Part shown: positions 9,927 through 21,100 of the stretch, in pieces
Position numbering within the stretch: position 1 is the first letter of the stretch
Layout of the letters: each line of letters opens with the position of its first letter
From: Haliclona indistincta
Taxonomy: Eukaryota > Porifera > Demospongiae > Haplosclerida > Chalinidae
NCBI GenBank assembly: GCA_964017065.1
Contig: OZ024788.1
Coordinates: 12,356,845 to 12,420,844, forward strand
Reading direction: 5' to 3'
DNA length: 64,000 nt
Notes under the pieces: generated by a model
Seen by the model: the letters and a program-made list of their open reading frames with translations, nothing else
Told to the model about the DNA's origin: nothing
Database searches by the model: none
Made by a program: the position numbers and the translations under genes

Positions 9927-11082
9927 TGTGGTGTTAGGTTACATTAATAAGTGCTAACTAATACATTACAGTCCCACTATTAGAGTAAATTATCAATTTT
10001 CGGACGGCATGTATTTTCGGACAGTTTTTTTTGTACGAATTAAAACAGCGAAGGCGGCGTGCGTGGTGGCAACTTGTAGCCACTGAATAGTAACCTAGAT
10101 TCTGTGAGTGACTGGTCTGTCGCTTCTACAACCATGCTGGAAATCGCCTCCAAGTGACGTATTCGGAATAATGTATTATCGGACGATTGGACCTATTATC
10201 GGACAATCGTTTCTGTCCTCACAGCAACAGTGCAGCAACGCTTCATTTAGTGCTGCTAGCATACGCCTACCTATGTACTGACCGGTGATGGACAGCAATA
10301 TTCCTGAAAGCTTCTGGTCGTGGAGAAAGAGGCAGCAATGTGTGCGCATTTGGAGTGATCAATGATCGGACAATTTCCGTGTATTAATTGTAATTTATAC
10401 TGTGCCTTATGGCATAAGAACGCTATACTAACATGAGCTGTGTATAAATGAGTCTGGGCCCTGTTTATATACAGCTCACGTTAGTACAGTGTTAATTCTT
10501 ATGCCATAAGGCACAGTATAAAATACAATTAATACACGGAAATTGTCCGATCATTGATCACTCCAAATGCGCACACATTGCCGCCTCTTTCTCCACGACC
10601 AGAAGCTTTCAGGGATATTGCTGTCCACCACCGGTTAGTACATAGGTAGGCGTATGCTAGCAGCACTAAATGAAGCGTTGCTGCACTGTTGCTGTGAGGA
10701 CAGAAACGATTGTCCGATAATAGGTCCAATCGTCTGATAATACATTATTCCGAATACGTCACTTGGAGCCGAATTCCAGCGTGGTCGTAGAAGCGACAGA
10801 CCAGTCACTCACAGCATCTAGGTTACTACTCAGTGGCTACAAGTTGCCACCACGCACGCCGCCTTCGCTGTTTTAATTCGTACAAAAAACTGTCCGAAAA
10901 TACATGCCGTCCGAAAATTGATAATTTACTCTACTAACTCAATGAGTAAATGTAAAGGACTTGTGTCTTACTCATTTGTATTATTCGATTATTCGATGAT
11001 TCGATTATTCGATTTTACTCTATTCTTCTATTGCTGACTTTCTAATAAAGTCTTTCTAACTATCGAACCCCCGTACGCTACA
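9927..11082 (+). repeat. 3' LTR of Ty3 element 1, split by a fold-back insertion
   Basis: The LTR begins after a purine tract (GATAGGGAGA) and ends CGCTACA at 11082. Its two parts, 9927-9982 and 10932-11082, match the 5' LTR on either side of the inserted element. It carries one extra GATTATTC-type unit relative to the 5' LTR. Confidence 0.9.
9983..10931. mobile_element. 949-bp fold-back transposon with TA target duplication
   Basis: Arms of about 465 bp face each other around a short loop near 10455. The ends read GAGTAAATTATCAATTTTCGG. Comparing the two LTRs gives the empty site (CACTATTACTAAC) and shows a 2-bp TA duplication, as for Tc1/mariner-type elements. Each arm has five TCGGAC motifs, which may be transposase-binding sites. 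No coding frame was seen, so it must be mobilised in trans. Confidence 0.88.
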
Positions 11083-11090
11083 GGCGTGGT

Positions 11091-11290
11091 NNNNNNNNNN
11101 NNNNNNNNNNNNNNNNNNNNNNNNNNNNNNNNNNNNNNNNNNNNNNNNNNNNNNNNNNNNNNNNNNNNNNNNNNNNNNNNNNNNNNNNNNNNNNNNNNNN
11201 NNNNNNNNNNNNNNNNNNNNNNNNNNNNNNNNNNNNNNNNNNNNNNNNNNNNNNNNNNNNNNNNNNNNNNNNNNNNNNNNNNNNNNNNNN
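11091..11290. other. Assembly gap (200 N)
   Basis: A run of exactly 200 N starts 3 bp after the 5-bp target duplication of Ty3 element 1. True length and content are unknown. Confidence 0.99.
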
Positions 11291-11689
11291 TAAGCTCTTC
11301 GTTTAGCATGCAACTCGATAAAAACTGCACTAACCTCCTCGCGATGGTCGGTCTTGTAGCTTCGCGACGGCGGGGAGCATAGGCTCGAAACTTACATTAA
11401 TCAGGTCCTAGAGACAGCGCGAGTAAGACTGAGTGCAAAAAGCAGCCACCAAGTTCAGTCTTGTCGTGAAAATAACAGTACCCAGTAAAATCATGAATAT
11501 CATTAATTTTGGTTACCCGCCACCTTAAGCTTAGCCAATGTTGCATGGTACGTGTTGCTGCTGCATGCAGATCGAGTCGATCGCCAGTACCGTCGTACGG
11601 CCGAGGTCTCGGCTGAAATAGTTCAAGAGGCTCTTTACACTGTACTAGCATAAGTGCCAACTGAGTCATTAATAAAAAAAGAAAAAGAA
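11291..11689. other. Non-coding sequence ending in a TTAA-flanked MITE end and repeat flank
   Basis: No gene is supported. ACCCGCCACC followed by TTAA at ~11517-11530 looks like the right end of a TTAA-type MITE whose left end may lie in the gap. From ~11527 the sequence matches the flank of fold-back copy 1. Confidence 0.45.
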
Positions 11690-11981
11690 ACAAGTAATAA
11701 AAACATTTTAACCAAAATGCAAGAGATTTAGGGTTGGTGCATTTGTCGAAAAAGAATGGAAACAAGATTTTGAAATGAAAAGGATTGTAACAATAGCAGT
11801 GTAATGCTACCTCCCTAAATTAACAGCTTTCGATAGTTGTGGTTAATTTAATAGGGAGGTAGCATTACACTGCTATTGTTACAATCCTTTTCATTTCAAA
11901 ATCTTGTTTCCATTCTTTTTCGACAAATGTACCAACCCTAAATCTCTTGCATTTTGGTTAAAATGTTTTTATTACTTGTAC
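11690..11981. repeat. Fold-back repeat, copy 2
   Basis: Second copy of the 3238-3525 hairpin. The arm sequences are nearly the same, including the inner CTACCTCCCTAAATTAA and its complement, with scattered single-base differences shared by both arms. Here it stands upstream of the Merlin-type fragment rather than at a Harbinger gene end. Confidence 0.85.
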
Positions 11982-12018
11982 AAACAACATTAGTGAGATT
12001 AAGTAAAGAAAGTTTGTA

Positions 12019-12482
12019 CTTTTGTTAGGATCACAGAGGCAGAGCAACGTCAGTTGAGTAATGGGTGTATGGTCTTGTTGATACTTCTACTCAACCAGCA
12101 CTTGGGTACATGGAGCTTGTACAGCGTCGGGATGCAGCAACCCTTGTCCCCATTATACAGGCACATGTAGCGCCCAACACTACCATCTATTCTGATCAAT
12201 GGGCAACATACAATCAGGTTCAGCAACTACCCAATGTCACTTCACATCAAACGGTCAATCACTCCGTCTATTTTGTTGACCCACAAACTGGAGTACACAC
12301 GCAGAATGTTGAGTCCTATTGGAACCGCGTGAAAAAAAGCTTTAAAACTTTAAACTTTAAAAAACTTTACACATCTTCCATCGTACTTGGATGAATTTAT
12401 GTGGCGCGAAAGGAATGGGCAAGGAGCTAGAATGGCTTACCGGAACATAATGCGGGATATTGCTGCACAATATCCTGTGTAA
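12019..12482 (+). pseudogene. Merlin / IS1595-type transposase fragment, frameshifted
   Basis: The frame from ~12065 reads YGLVDTSTQPALGYMELV, RRDAATLVPIIQAHV, then IYSDQW and HTQNVESYWNRVKK, the ISXO2-like DDE core of Merlin transposases (SDQW and HTQNVESYW are hallmarks). Near 12340-12370 a local repeat of AAACTTTAAA shifts the frame. The true C-terminus (SYLDEFMWRER) continues to a stop at 12480-12482. A stop just before the core (near 12060) and the missing N-terminus show that it is a remnant. Merlin elements normally make 8-9-bp duplications; no termini were recognised here. Confidence 0.85.
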
Positions 12483-13110
12483 CAAAGCAGTAGCAGTGAC
12501 TAGACCGAATGTCCCTTAATATAGTATATAAACTCACTGAAAGTGAACTGAGTGAAGACAGACTGCATCTTCGGAAAATCTGCGCTACGAATGTTTTGGC
12601 CATGCCCATTTATCGGCACGTGATTGTGCGGACCACGCCCACTTAAGTGTGCAAACAATTAACGAAGCGCCGTTCTTTTCACTTGATCCCATTTTATCTC
12701 GAGGCCGACTTCGATGTGTACGTATGAGCACCAAGGATAGGGACTGCCATTTCTTGACTGGGACTCAGCAGAGCTTCGGGGCGTTGCCCAAGAGAGTCGG
12801 CCTCCAGTGATAATTTTATGTTTTCGTACTTGGTGTTCTGTACTACCACAACATTTGAGCTCAGTTCAGCAACTGCTTCTCGTGCTATTTGTGTATGGTA
12901 TAAATTCATAGTGGTCCGATGCTTGGTATAGTCAGTTTTCAGTCGTTGCGGCTTCAGTAACGGAAGAAGTCCAGAGTGTTGTGCATAGGTAGGACAACTA
13001 GCTTCGAATGTTTGAAAGAAATTGCTTATAGCATATAGAAGTTATGATTTTTTTAAAGTGCAAAAAGTTAAATTAGCACATTTTCACAAAAACCAGACTC
13101 CGGTCATACC
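12483..13110. other. No gene seen
   Basis: Non-coding sequence. Bases ~12617-12690 are the inverted counterpart of 5565-5631 next to Ty3 element 1, so a dispersed repeat end lies here. Confidence 0.5.
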
Positions 13111-13114
13111 TTAA

Positions 13115-13692
13115 GGTGGCGGTGTGCCAATTTAATGAGATTCATAACTTTACAAGTAGCTTTATTTTCCAGCAATGCTATTATGTACAGGCGTGCTCCA
13201 GTATGCATTGTGTTTGTCTATCGATATACATCGATTATAGCAAGTTTCATTCACAAAGTGGGCTAACGTGGAGCAGCGAGCTCGCCCAGTACAGACTGAT
13301 CTGTGGCTGCTATCTCAAGTTTGGCTTGCTTGCTCCGAAAAGAACTTCGTTTACAGCTTACAAATTCCAGCGCGCACAGACGTACAGAGCGATTTTTCGA
13401 TACTCCTTTGCTAACGTGGCAAAACAGCAAACCTAGACGAGAAAAATTCTTTAACAAAAAATCTAGATCGTATTACGGAAATTCGCTCTGTACGTCTGTG
13501 CGCAAGATGGCGCTACATGCTGCTGCGCTTGAAGCACGTCGATCTATTGCTCGACAGTCGAGATAGCAGCCACAGACGCTTCATGTATTATTTCCCCCAT
13601 ACTGTTATGTAAATCGTTGTAATTATAAAGTCTAGTTATTAATAAAACACACGTTGCGTGGGTGTTGAATATTAACTAAGTGCACCGCCACC
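13115..13692. mobile_element. TTAA-flanked MITE (578 bp)
   Basis: Terminal repeats GGTGGCGGTG and CACCGCCACC lie directly inside TTAA at 13111-13114 and 13693-13696. TTAA duplication is the mark of piggyBac and Kolobok elements. An internal inverted repeat (CGCACAGACGTACAGAGCGA at ~13372 and its complement at ~13483) adds hairpin structure. No transposase frame. Confidence 0.75.
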
Positions 13693-13696
13693 TTAA

Positions 13697-14303
13697 AACG
13701 ATTTTCCCAAGGGCCAGACGATGAGTTTTTCCTGAAAATTCTTTGATTTTTTCTAAAAATGCAAAATACTGCAAAACAAGCCCCTGAGCTGCACCATCAA
13801 TTGCGTGTTCTCGAGCATAAACTGCAATACGAGTCGATATTCAAAAAATCTCTTTATGTGGTCCTCCGTTTGCTACTGTAGAAGATGCGCCGGTCTTCAT
13901 TGCATCAAGCAGATGCACCCGTAGTGCTATTTTTGGTGAATGGTGGCAGCATCCATTACCCCAAAAGCAATGCCACGCCTTCGTCAATTCCTTTTCACTG
14001 CAATCCTTTCTGAAGTAGCGGCTCCTCGAATTCTCAACGGAGGGATAAGAGAACCTTCAGAGTGGCTCGACAGAAAATCTTTTAACAGAAAGACAGAATA
14101 CTTCTAATTCTAAATCCAGCAGTCTTTTAACAGAAAGGCAGAATACTTCTAATTCTAAATCCAGCAGTACAGTGCACTGCGTGATCAATAATATTCATTT
14201 TGTTTTAAAATTTCGTTTATAGTAACACACTGTAACGTCATACACACCGCCTTTAATGCGGCGTGCGCATAACTGTATACTGCCACCTTAACTAAAGTGA
14301 ATA
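13697..14303. other. No gene seen; one orphan TTAA-type MITE end
   Basis: Contains a ~45-bp direct repeat (CTTTTAACAGAAAGACAGAATACTTC and its near copy; 14078-14165) and a right-end-like ACTGCCACC before TTAA at ~14286. No coding support. Confidence 0.5.
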
Positions 14304-15683
14304 CAGTGCTTCCCGCTTAGAGAGTCCAATTGTGATGTTTTTACATAAATTATGCTGTAAAAATTTTATCAAAGGTAATACAATCTTCAAATCTGGTCTG
14401 AAGTATGGTATATCATTGTAGATTACGTGCATCAAATATGACAGCTCACAACCAACTATTGCAAAAGTTATCAACTATTAATTATAGATCACTGGCTAAG
14501 CTCAGTAGCTGAAGTTTTTAGGCTTGGAAATGGCTATTTGGCTGAGTTAAGAAAATTCACTTTACACACAGCTCACAGAATGGCTCATCTTTCACTACAG
14601 CAAGTTTGCAAGCTCAACTTCCTTGCACAACGTTTTACGGTACAGAAATGCACCAAAAACGTGCGTTTTGGGAGTCACTGAAGTTTTTAGGCTTGCATTT
14701 GCGCATTTTTGCGAGTTAAGAACACGGATTTGTGCAATGGATAGCCTGATACCTGAACTTTTTACTTGCGTTGGAATTATAAGCGTAGCTTAAACCATGA
14801 GCGCACACAATCGTCGAGAAAGTGCAGTTCTGCTGTTCTTCGTCGTGTTAATGAGATTCATCTAGAGAAAGTAGTTTATTGATGACTCGTTTCCGCTTGC
14901 GCAGGGCCGCTTTTGTTGACCGGTGACAAGATGGCTGCTGATCGACAGCCCTAGTTTCGCTTCGTTCTCGGTCAGTTGCATTTTTACCCGTTACAAAGTC
15001 TATCATTTTGTTAAACAATTGCAACTGATCGAGAACGAAGCAAAACTAGGGCTGTCGATCAGCAGCCATCTTGTCACCGGTCAACAAAAGCGGCCCTGCG
15101 CGAGCGGAAACGAGTCATCGATAAACTACTTTCTCTAGATGAATCTCATTAACGCGACGAAGAACAGCAGAACTGCACTTTCTCGACGATCGTGTGCGCT
15201 CATGGTTTAAGCTACGCTTATAATTCCAACGCAAGTAAAAAGTTCAGGTATCAGGCTATCCATTGCACAAATCTGTGTTCTTAACTCGCAAAAATCGCAA
15301 ATGCAAGCCTAAAAACTTCAGTGACTCCCAAAACGCACGTTTTTGGTGCATTTCTGTACCGTAAAACGTTGTGCAAGGAAGTTGAGCTTGCAAACTTGCT
15401 GTAGTGAAAGATGAGCCATTCTGTGAGCTGTGTGTAAAGTGAATTTTCTTAACTCAGCCAAATAGCCATTTCCAAGCCTAAAAACTTCAGCTACTGAGCT
15501 TAGCCAGTGACCTATAATTAATAGTTGATAACTTTTGGTTGTGAGCTGTCATATTTGATGCACATAATCTACAATGATATACCATACTTCAGACCAGATT
15601 TGAAGATTGTATTACCTTTGATAAAAATTTACAGCATATTATATAAAAACATCACAATTGGACTCTCAAAGCGGGAAGCACTG
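14304..15683. mobile_element. 1380-bp fold-back element with TA duplication
   Basis: Ends read CAGTGCTTCCCGC and GCGGGAAGCACTG, flanked by TA on both sides (14302-14303 and 15684-15685). Arms of ~670 bp pair around a loop near 14990-15020. Tc1/mariner-type ends; no coding frame longer than chance. Confidence 0.82.
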
Positions 15684-15685
15684 TA

Positions 15686-16495
15686 TACGGACCTAAGTTT
15701 TGATAGTATACGGAAATTGTAATAGGATGTCATTATTAGCTGGCATTGTTACGGTGCTAAGAAATATCATGTTGTCAACTCATGCCCTCAACCTCTCTAA
15801 CTAATTTAAACCTTTTCATTATTCTTGTGATTGCCGATAATAGCATTCCATTTTCCTTGACTCTCTGTCTAGAGGGTATGCACCTTCTCTACTAGACTAG
15901 TAACTGCTGCTCACAGAGTTGTATAAATGAAATAGCAGCTAGCGTAGAATACACCTAATAAGTCAAACTGATAGTGATAAAAAAGTAACAGGAACAAGTA
16001 AAGTAAAAAAGTTTTAATAAGGAAACTAAAAAGTGTAGGGATGACGCTTGCAAAGGTAAAGGAACAAGATGGGATGATGCTTGCAAAAGTAAGAGAGCAA
16101 GATGGGATGATGCTTGCAAAAGTGAAGGAACAAGATGGAATAATGCCGCAAATGTAAAGTCCCAAGTATCCCTACATCAGCGGCTTGCTGCGACGAACTC
16201 ACAAATGCGGAATCCTCTTGCTATACATTTACAACCGTCAATTACTTCATCGGACTGCGTTCTTCTTGTTTCTTAACTTTTGCAAGCATCATCCCTACAC
16301 TTTTAATTCTCAAGGTCATTCCATTTCTCCTCTAAGCCTGCCAAATCAAGATCAAAGTCCTCCATTGTTTTAATAACACTATGAGCATGCGTAGGCGTTA
16401 TCGCGATAGCAAGCACGGTGATGCACTGCACTGAGTTGGCTCAACAGGCCCTCTATAGTCTTGAAATATAAGAGCTTTGCCACCAGCAAGCTTAA
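15686..16495. other. No gene seen; short minisatellite
   Basis: About three copies of a ~34-bp unit (core GATGATGCTTGCAAAAGT) lie at ~16037-16150. The apparent small reading frame over them is a by-product of the repeat. Confidence 0.6.
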
Positions 16496-17211
16496 GGTGA
16501 CGGGTAACAGTTCGTCTAATTAATATTCACAAAAATGTTTTTATGCACTGTGCAAAAATATGAACACGCTAGAGCGCTGTGAAGGCCATCAATGAAGACG
16601 CTAAACACTGTTCTTTCTCTCTTGAGCTATATTCAACGCTGGGTACTACGCAACTCGGCGACAGCAGGCACAATTGGAGAGATAGTGAACTGCAAAACGG
16701 CGCCACTTTTCGCGCGCGCTGTAACAGTGTCGCTACAGAGTCCATCGTCTACTGATGGGTTAGCATCCTCCGGAGGGCAGTAGACTATTAACTTGGACGT
16801 CTGGGTGACTGGCTCTTGAGTAAAACGCAAAATAGTCTTGAAACGCTCGCCATTTTACAGCCTTTTCACGACATTTCGACCCATAACTTACAAACAAACA
16901 AACTCTCAGCCAAGTTAATAGTCTACTGCCTTCCGGAGGATGCTAACCCATCAGTAGACGATTGGCTCTGTAGCGACACTGTTACAGCGCGCGCGAAAAG
17001 TGGCGTGCCGTTTTGCAGTTCACTATCTCTCCAATTGTGCCTGCTGTCGCCGAGTTGCGTAGTACTCAGCGTTGAATATAGCTCAAGAGAGAAAGAACAG
17101 TGTTTAGCGTCTTCATTGATGGCCTTCACAGCGCTCTAGTGTGTTCATATTTTGCACAGTGCATAAAAACATTTTTGTGAATGTTAATTAGGCGAACTGT
17201 CACCCGTCACC
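16496..17211. mobile_element. TTAA-flanked fold-back MITE (716 bp)
   Basis: Ends GGTGACGGGTAACAGTTCG and CGAACTGTCACCCGTCACC sit inside TTAA duplications (16492-16495, 17212-17215). The whole element folds: arms of ~298 bp around a ~120-bp loop. Same TTAA and GGTGRCGG end type as 13115-13692. Confidence 0.82.
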
Positions 17212-17215
17212 TTAA

Positions 17216-17644
17216 GACCATGCAGGCACAAAGAAGATCCTTGATTCCAAGTTGTGAGTTCTCGGACATTTCAAACTTGAACTTCACATGCGAGGTACAA
17301 GCAAGTGCGCCGCATACGCGCACGTAAATAATTTTTTTCAAAATTTTAATTCGAATTTTTTTTTGCCAAAAATTTATTAGTCAAAATTTTATTCCGTTGT
17401 TCTGTTATTCCGTATTCTGCGTTTTACAAACGTCCATGAGAAAGGTCTATTGCAGTGTTTTGCTCGATAGCCCTACCCTTTCAATAGTCAGCGCGTGAAG
17501 GAAAGGAAACTCTTGACTCTGAAACTCTTGACTCCAATTTTTCAAAATGTTAACTTATTTACTAAGCTACTACTGAAATTTTATTAGGTTTTTTGCTATT
17601 CAATTCTGATGATAATTTATGTCAAGAATACATTACCTAAGAGT
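17216..17644. other. No gene seen
   Basis: AT-rich non-coding sequence with no recognisable repeat end or reading frame. Confidence 0.5.
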
Positions 17645-17652
17645 ATGCAACC

Positions 17653-17892
17653 CAGGGTTCTCGCTAGGCAGTTTTTGAATGGATCACTCCATTAGGTTTT
17701 TCCTAGATCTAGGGTTCAAATCACATGTGATCCATTTGGGTATTAGGATAAGAAGGTGTTTTTACATGTGTATAAACAAGTAATCATCTTCAATCCACTG
17801 GGACAGGCATTCAAGTGGTAGTGATTGTATGCTGTGGTGTGGGTATAATAGCTACTGATCCATTTGGCTTCCTAATCCTAGCGAGAACCCTG
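17653..17892. mobile_element. hAT-type MITE with 8-bp duplication ATGCAACC
   Basis: Perfect 16-bp terminal repeats CAGGGTTCTCGCTAGG and complement, flanked by ATGCAACC at 17645-17652 and 17893-17900. An 8-bp duplication with CAGGG ends fits the hAT superfamily. 240 bp, non-coding. Confidence 0.85.
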
Positions 17893-17907
17893 ATGCAACC
17901 GTCAATA

Positions 17908-18110
17908 TACCCCCTTGGAAGGCGTTGGACATTTTCTACATCACAAGTTTATACAGCAGAAAGCATTAGGGCTGCTATACTAATGATAAATTATTCACCG
18001 TTGTGTTAATTATATTCACAACAGCAGCACCGAACAGCAGTAATGATAATCATCGCTGTGTATAGGTAAACTTGTGACGTAGAAAATGTCCAACGCCTTC
18101 TAAGGGGGTA
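17908..18110. mobile_element. TA-flanked MITE (203 bp)
   Basis: Terminal repeats of ~45 bp starting TACCCCCTTGGAAGGCG with two or three mismatches, flanked by TA (17906-17907, 18111-18112). It starts only a few bases after the hAT MITE and lies just upstream of a host exon. Confidence 0.8.
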
Positions 18111-18178
18111 TAATTTTTTTTATTAACGCTTGCATACTCTTAGGTAATGAACTCTTGTTTATGTTCATGATTATGTAG

Positions 18179-21100
18179 GACAATGCTAGTCAGCTGATTA
18201 AAACAATGCATGAACTTGAGGAATTCTGCAAGAAATATTCTGTACTGCAATCTTCTTTGCCATCATACAACGATTATACTGCATTCAAGAATAGGATGTC
18301 TAATGGAATGTTGCTACTTCCAGTTATTGGTCGAGGCAGCTCAGGAAAATCAACTTTAATTGACAGCATTCTTGGTGATAAGTAAGTTCAGGATGTCATA
18401 ATGAGGAAGGAGTGTTAAACTTGCATTGCCTGTGTGGTAATATCAAAACATAAGCACCGCTTAAAATTTGTCTGGTACGCTTGTTACAGAGCATCCTTAT
18501 GGTTGTGTTATGCTGGTATGCAACCTTCCAAATTTGTTTATGTATTCCTCACATTTGCTGCATACTCTACTCAGTTGCATTCAATCAAGTAGTGCTGTAA
18601 CGAGTCATTGCCAAAAATGTATACATTTTTCGGATATGAGCAGTTTTTCTCATATTTTGCACACCAGGATGTGTTAACAGTCATCTACACATCCACAAAG
18701 CACAAGAATTTGGCTAGAAGGACTGTGCTGAATCGCTGAAGCAGAATTATAGCTACGATAAAGCTAGTATCAGTAAATACCGAATTTTGAAAATTCTAAT
18801 TATCAGCACAAAATCACCAAATTTTGCCTTTGGGGGAAAAATATGCGCACGTCTACCAGAGCTAACATAAGCATCAGGCAAGTCTGTTTATAGCTGTGAG
18901 CAACAATCTAGATCAAACTAAGAAATTTTGTTACAAACCAGTAAAACCTGTAAGAAATTTTGAAAATGTTCGAAATTCACGTACTGATGCATTACGAGAA
19001 TGAGAGTGTTAACGATCGTCGTTGGAAAAGAGTGCATGTGCTAGCACTTCACTATGTATACAGCAGGTTAGCCATGAGTCTCTAGAATATGTTTCCAGGT
19101 CGAACCTAGCCTCGTACCCAGGCCTATTGAGGAGAAGAGATAAGGCCTGGTATCTACTGTTTGCGCATGCGTGGGTAGCGTTGGAATTCCACCGCCGCCG
19201 TGCACGCCTGGTGTACGTTCGTGTCACATAATTTATTATTCATGGTCACGTTTAATAATGGCTGCTTCTGCAACGTTCGAAGAACACCTCCAGCAAGCCC
19301 TCTGTCACCTATCTTGTCCATCGCTGCAGCTGAAACCAGAACAGAAGTCATCCATACAGTACGTGTATGACGGAAAAGACGTATTTGTTTGGTTACCGAC
19401 CGGGTTTGGCAAGAGTATGTGCTATCAAGTTCTGCCCTACCTTTTCGACGCCAAACTTGGTAGTCAAGTTGACTCACCTAGCGCCGTGCTAGTTATATCT
19501 CCTCTGGTGTCACTGATGGTAGACCAAGTACGCAGCCTTCGTCTCCGTGGGTCCAGAGCAGCGATGATGTCGTCTGAATCTCGTGTCCCCGATAAAGAAC
19601 TCATTGCTACAGACAATGACCTAGCCAAAGCCAGTTATCTATTCTCTGCTCCCGAAGCTATTCTTGGGTCAAGATGGCGGGATGCTATGGAAAATTCTGT
19701 TCTCAAGAATCGAGTCATCGCTGTTGCAATTGATGAAGCTCATTGTGTTTCCAAATGGTAAGCATATACAATTAGAATTGTAACTGATTTTTACTGTAAT
19801 ATTTTTATAAATAATATTTTATTTAGGAGCAATGACTTCCGGCCAACTTACAATCGTCTCCATGAACTTAGAGCTCTTCTACCTAGTGACGTACCATTCT
19901 TAGCATGTTCAGCGACGGTCACACCTCAAATCCGGAGAGATTGCATTAAGAAACTAGACATGGATGGGTGTGAATTTGTTTCATATTCACCTGATAGGCC
20001 AAATATCTGCTACAAAGTGACGCGTCAGACCATTGTGGAGGAAGATCTTCAGTCGATATTATCGTCACTTAAAGACAAACGTCAAAAAACACCACGTGCT
20101 ATCATATACTGCAGAACTCTAAATTCATGTGCAGATTTGTTTGCCACTTTCCAAGAATATATGGGAAAAGAACAGTACTATCCTGATGGAGCGTCCGAGA
20201 TAAGCGATAATAGGCTTTTTGGTATGTATCATGCCAGCACAACCAAGCATAACAAAGAGGTAATTTTGAAGAGTATTTGCCAAGCTGATGGTGTTGTTAG
20301 AGTTGTAATCGCCACAATTGCACTAGGGATGGGTGTGGACATGAAGAACGTAAACACCATTATACACTATGGTGCTCCTCGCAGTATTGATGATTATTTT
20401 CAAGAGTGTGGAAGAGGAGGACGGTCTGGAGAGCAATGTATCTCTACTGTGTTTTGGAAGCCAGCTGAAGCACCAATGTATAAGAAACCTGCCAATTCAT
20501 CACAATCTGACATTGTTGCTGTAAGGCAGTACCTTACAAATTCTACCGTTTGCCGTCGCAAGTGGCTGCTAGACTATTTTGATCAAAAACCAACTCATGT
20601 TAGATTAGATATGTGTTGTGATATTTGCAATTAATAATAACAAAACACATCAAAATACTCAATCATTGTCTTCGTCATCAGTATCATCTTCAGAATCTGA
20701 TTCTTCTCCTGCTGTGTTGAATTTACAGAATTGTTTTTTCTTGTTCTCTACCCACTCTTTCATCTTCTCCCAGTTTAAGTTCCACAATGGGTTGCCGTGT
20801 GTACGCATTGCATTGAATTTCCGATGTTTACGACCCCTTTTGCTTGTGAGTAAATTGTCGTCCATAACAACCTGCACGACCTTCTCGACATCCTCGACAT
20901 CAGACTTTGTGCTGTGTTTATGTGTGCCTAAAATAACACCAGATTCTGAATCAAAGCGCTTGCAGATTGCCTCCATCATTGTTACTGAACGAGCCACTCG
21001 TTGCAGAGCATTCTCGGTCAAATTAGAGCCCATGTGCAATATTACCTCCTTGACTAATCTGTTGACGTGTTCGTTATGTAAATCACATGGGATGTTCTTC

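Larger units (their letters stand above)
5632..11082 (+). mobile_element. Ty3/gypsy LTR retrotransposon 1 (decayed), TSD GGCGT
   Basis: LTRs 5632-5825 and 9927-11082 (the latter carrying a 949-bp insertion) begin TGTGGTGTTAGG and end CGCTACA. The 5-bp target duplication GGCGT is intact at 5627-5631 and 11083-11087. Order inside is primer site, leader, gag with a zinc knuckle, protease, RT, RNase H, integrase, which is the Ty3/gypsy order. The body carries an internal gag deletion, at least three frameshifts and a nonsense codon, so this copy is not autonomous. The 3' side is partly hidden by an assembly gap starting at 11091. Confidence 0.95.

Noticed and set aside
19171..19257. N-terminal extension of the helicase from the ATG at 19171
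   Set aside because: It runs through the terminal inverted repeat and has no helicase-family similarity; the ATG at 19258 is a better start.
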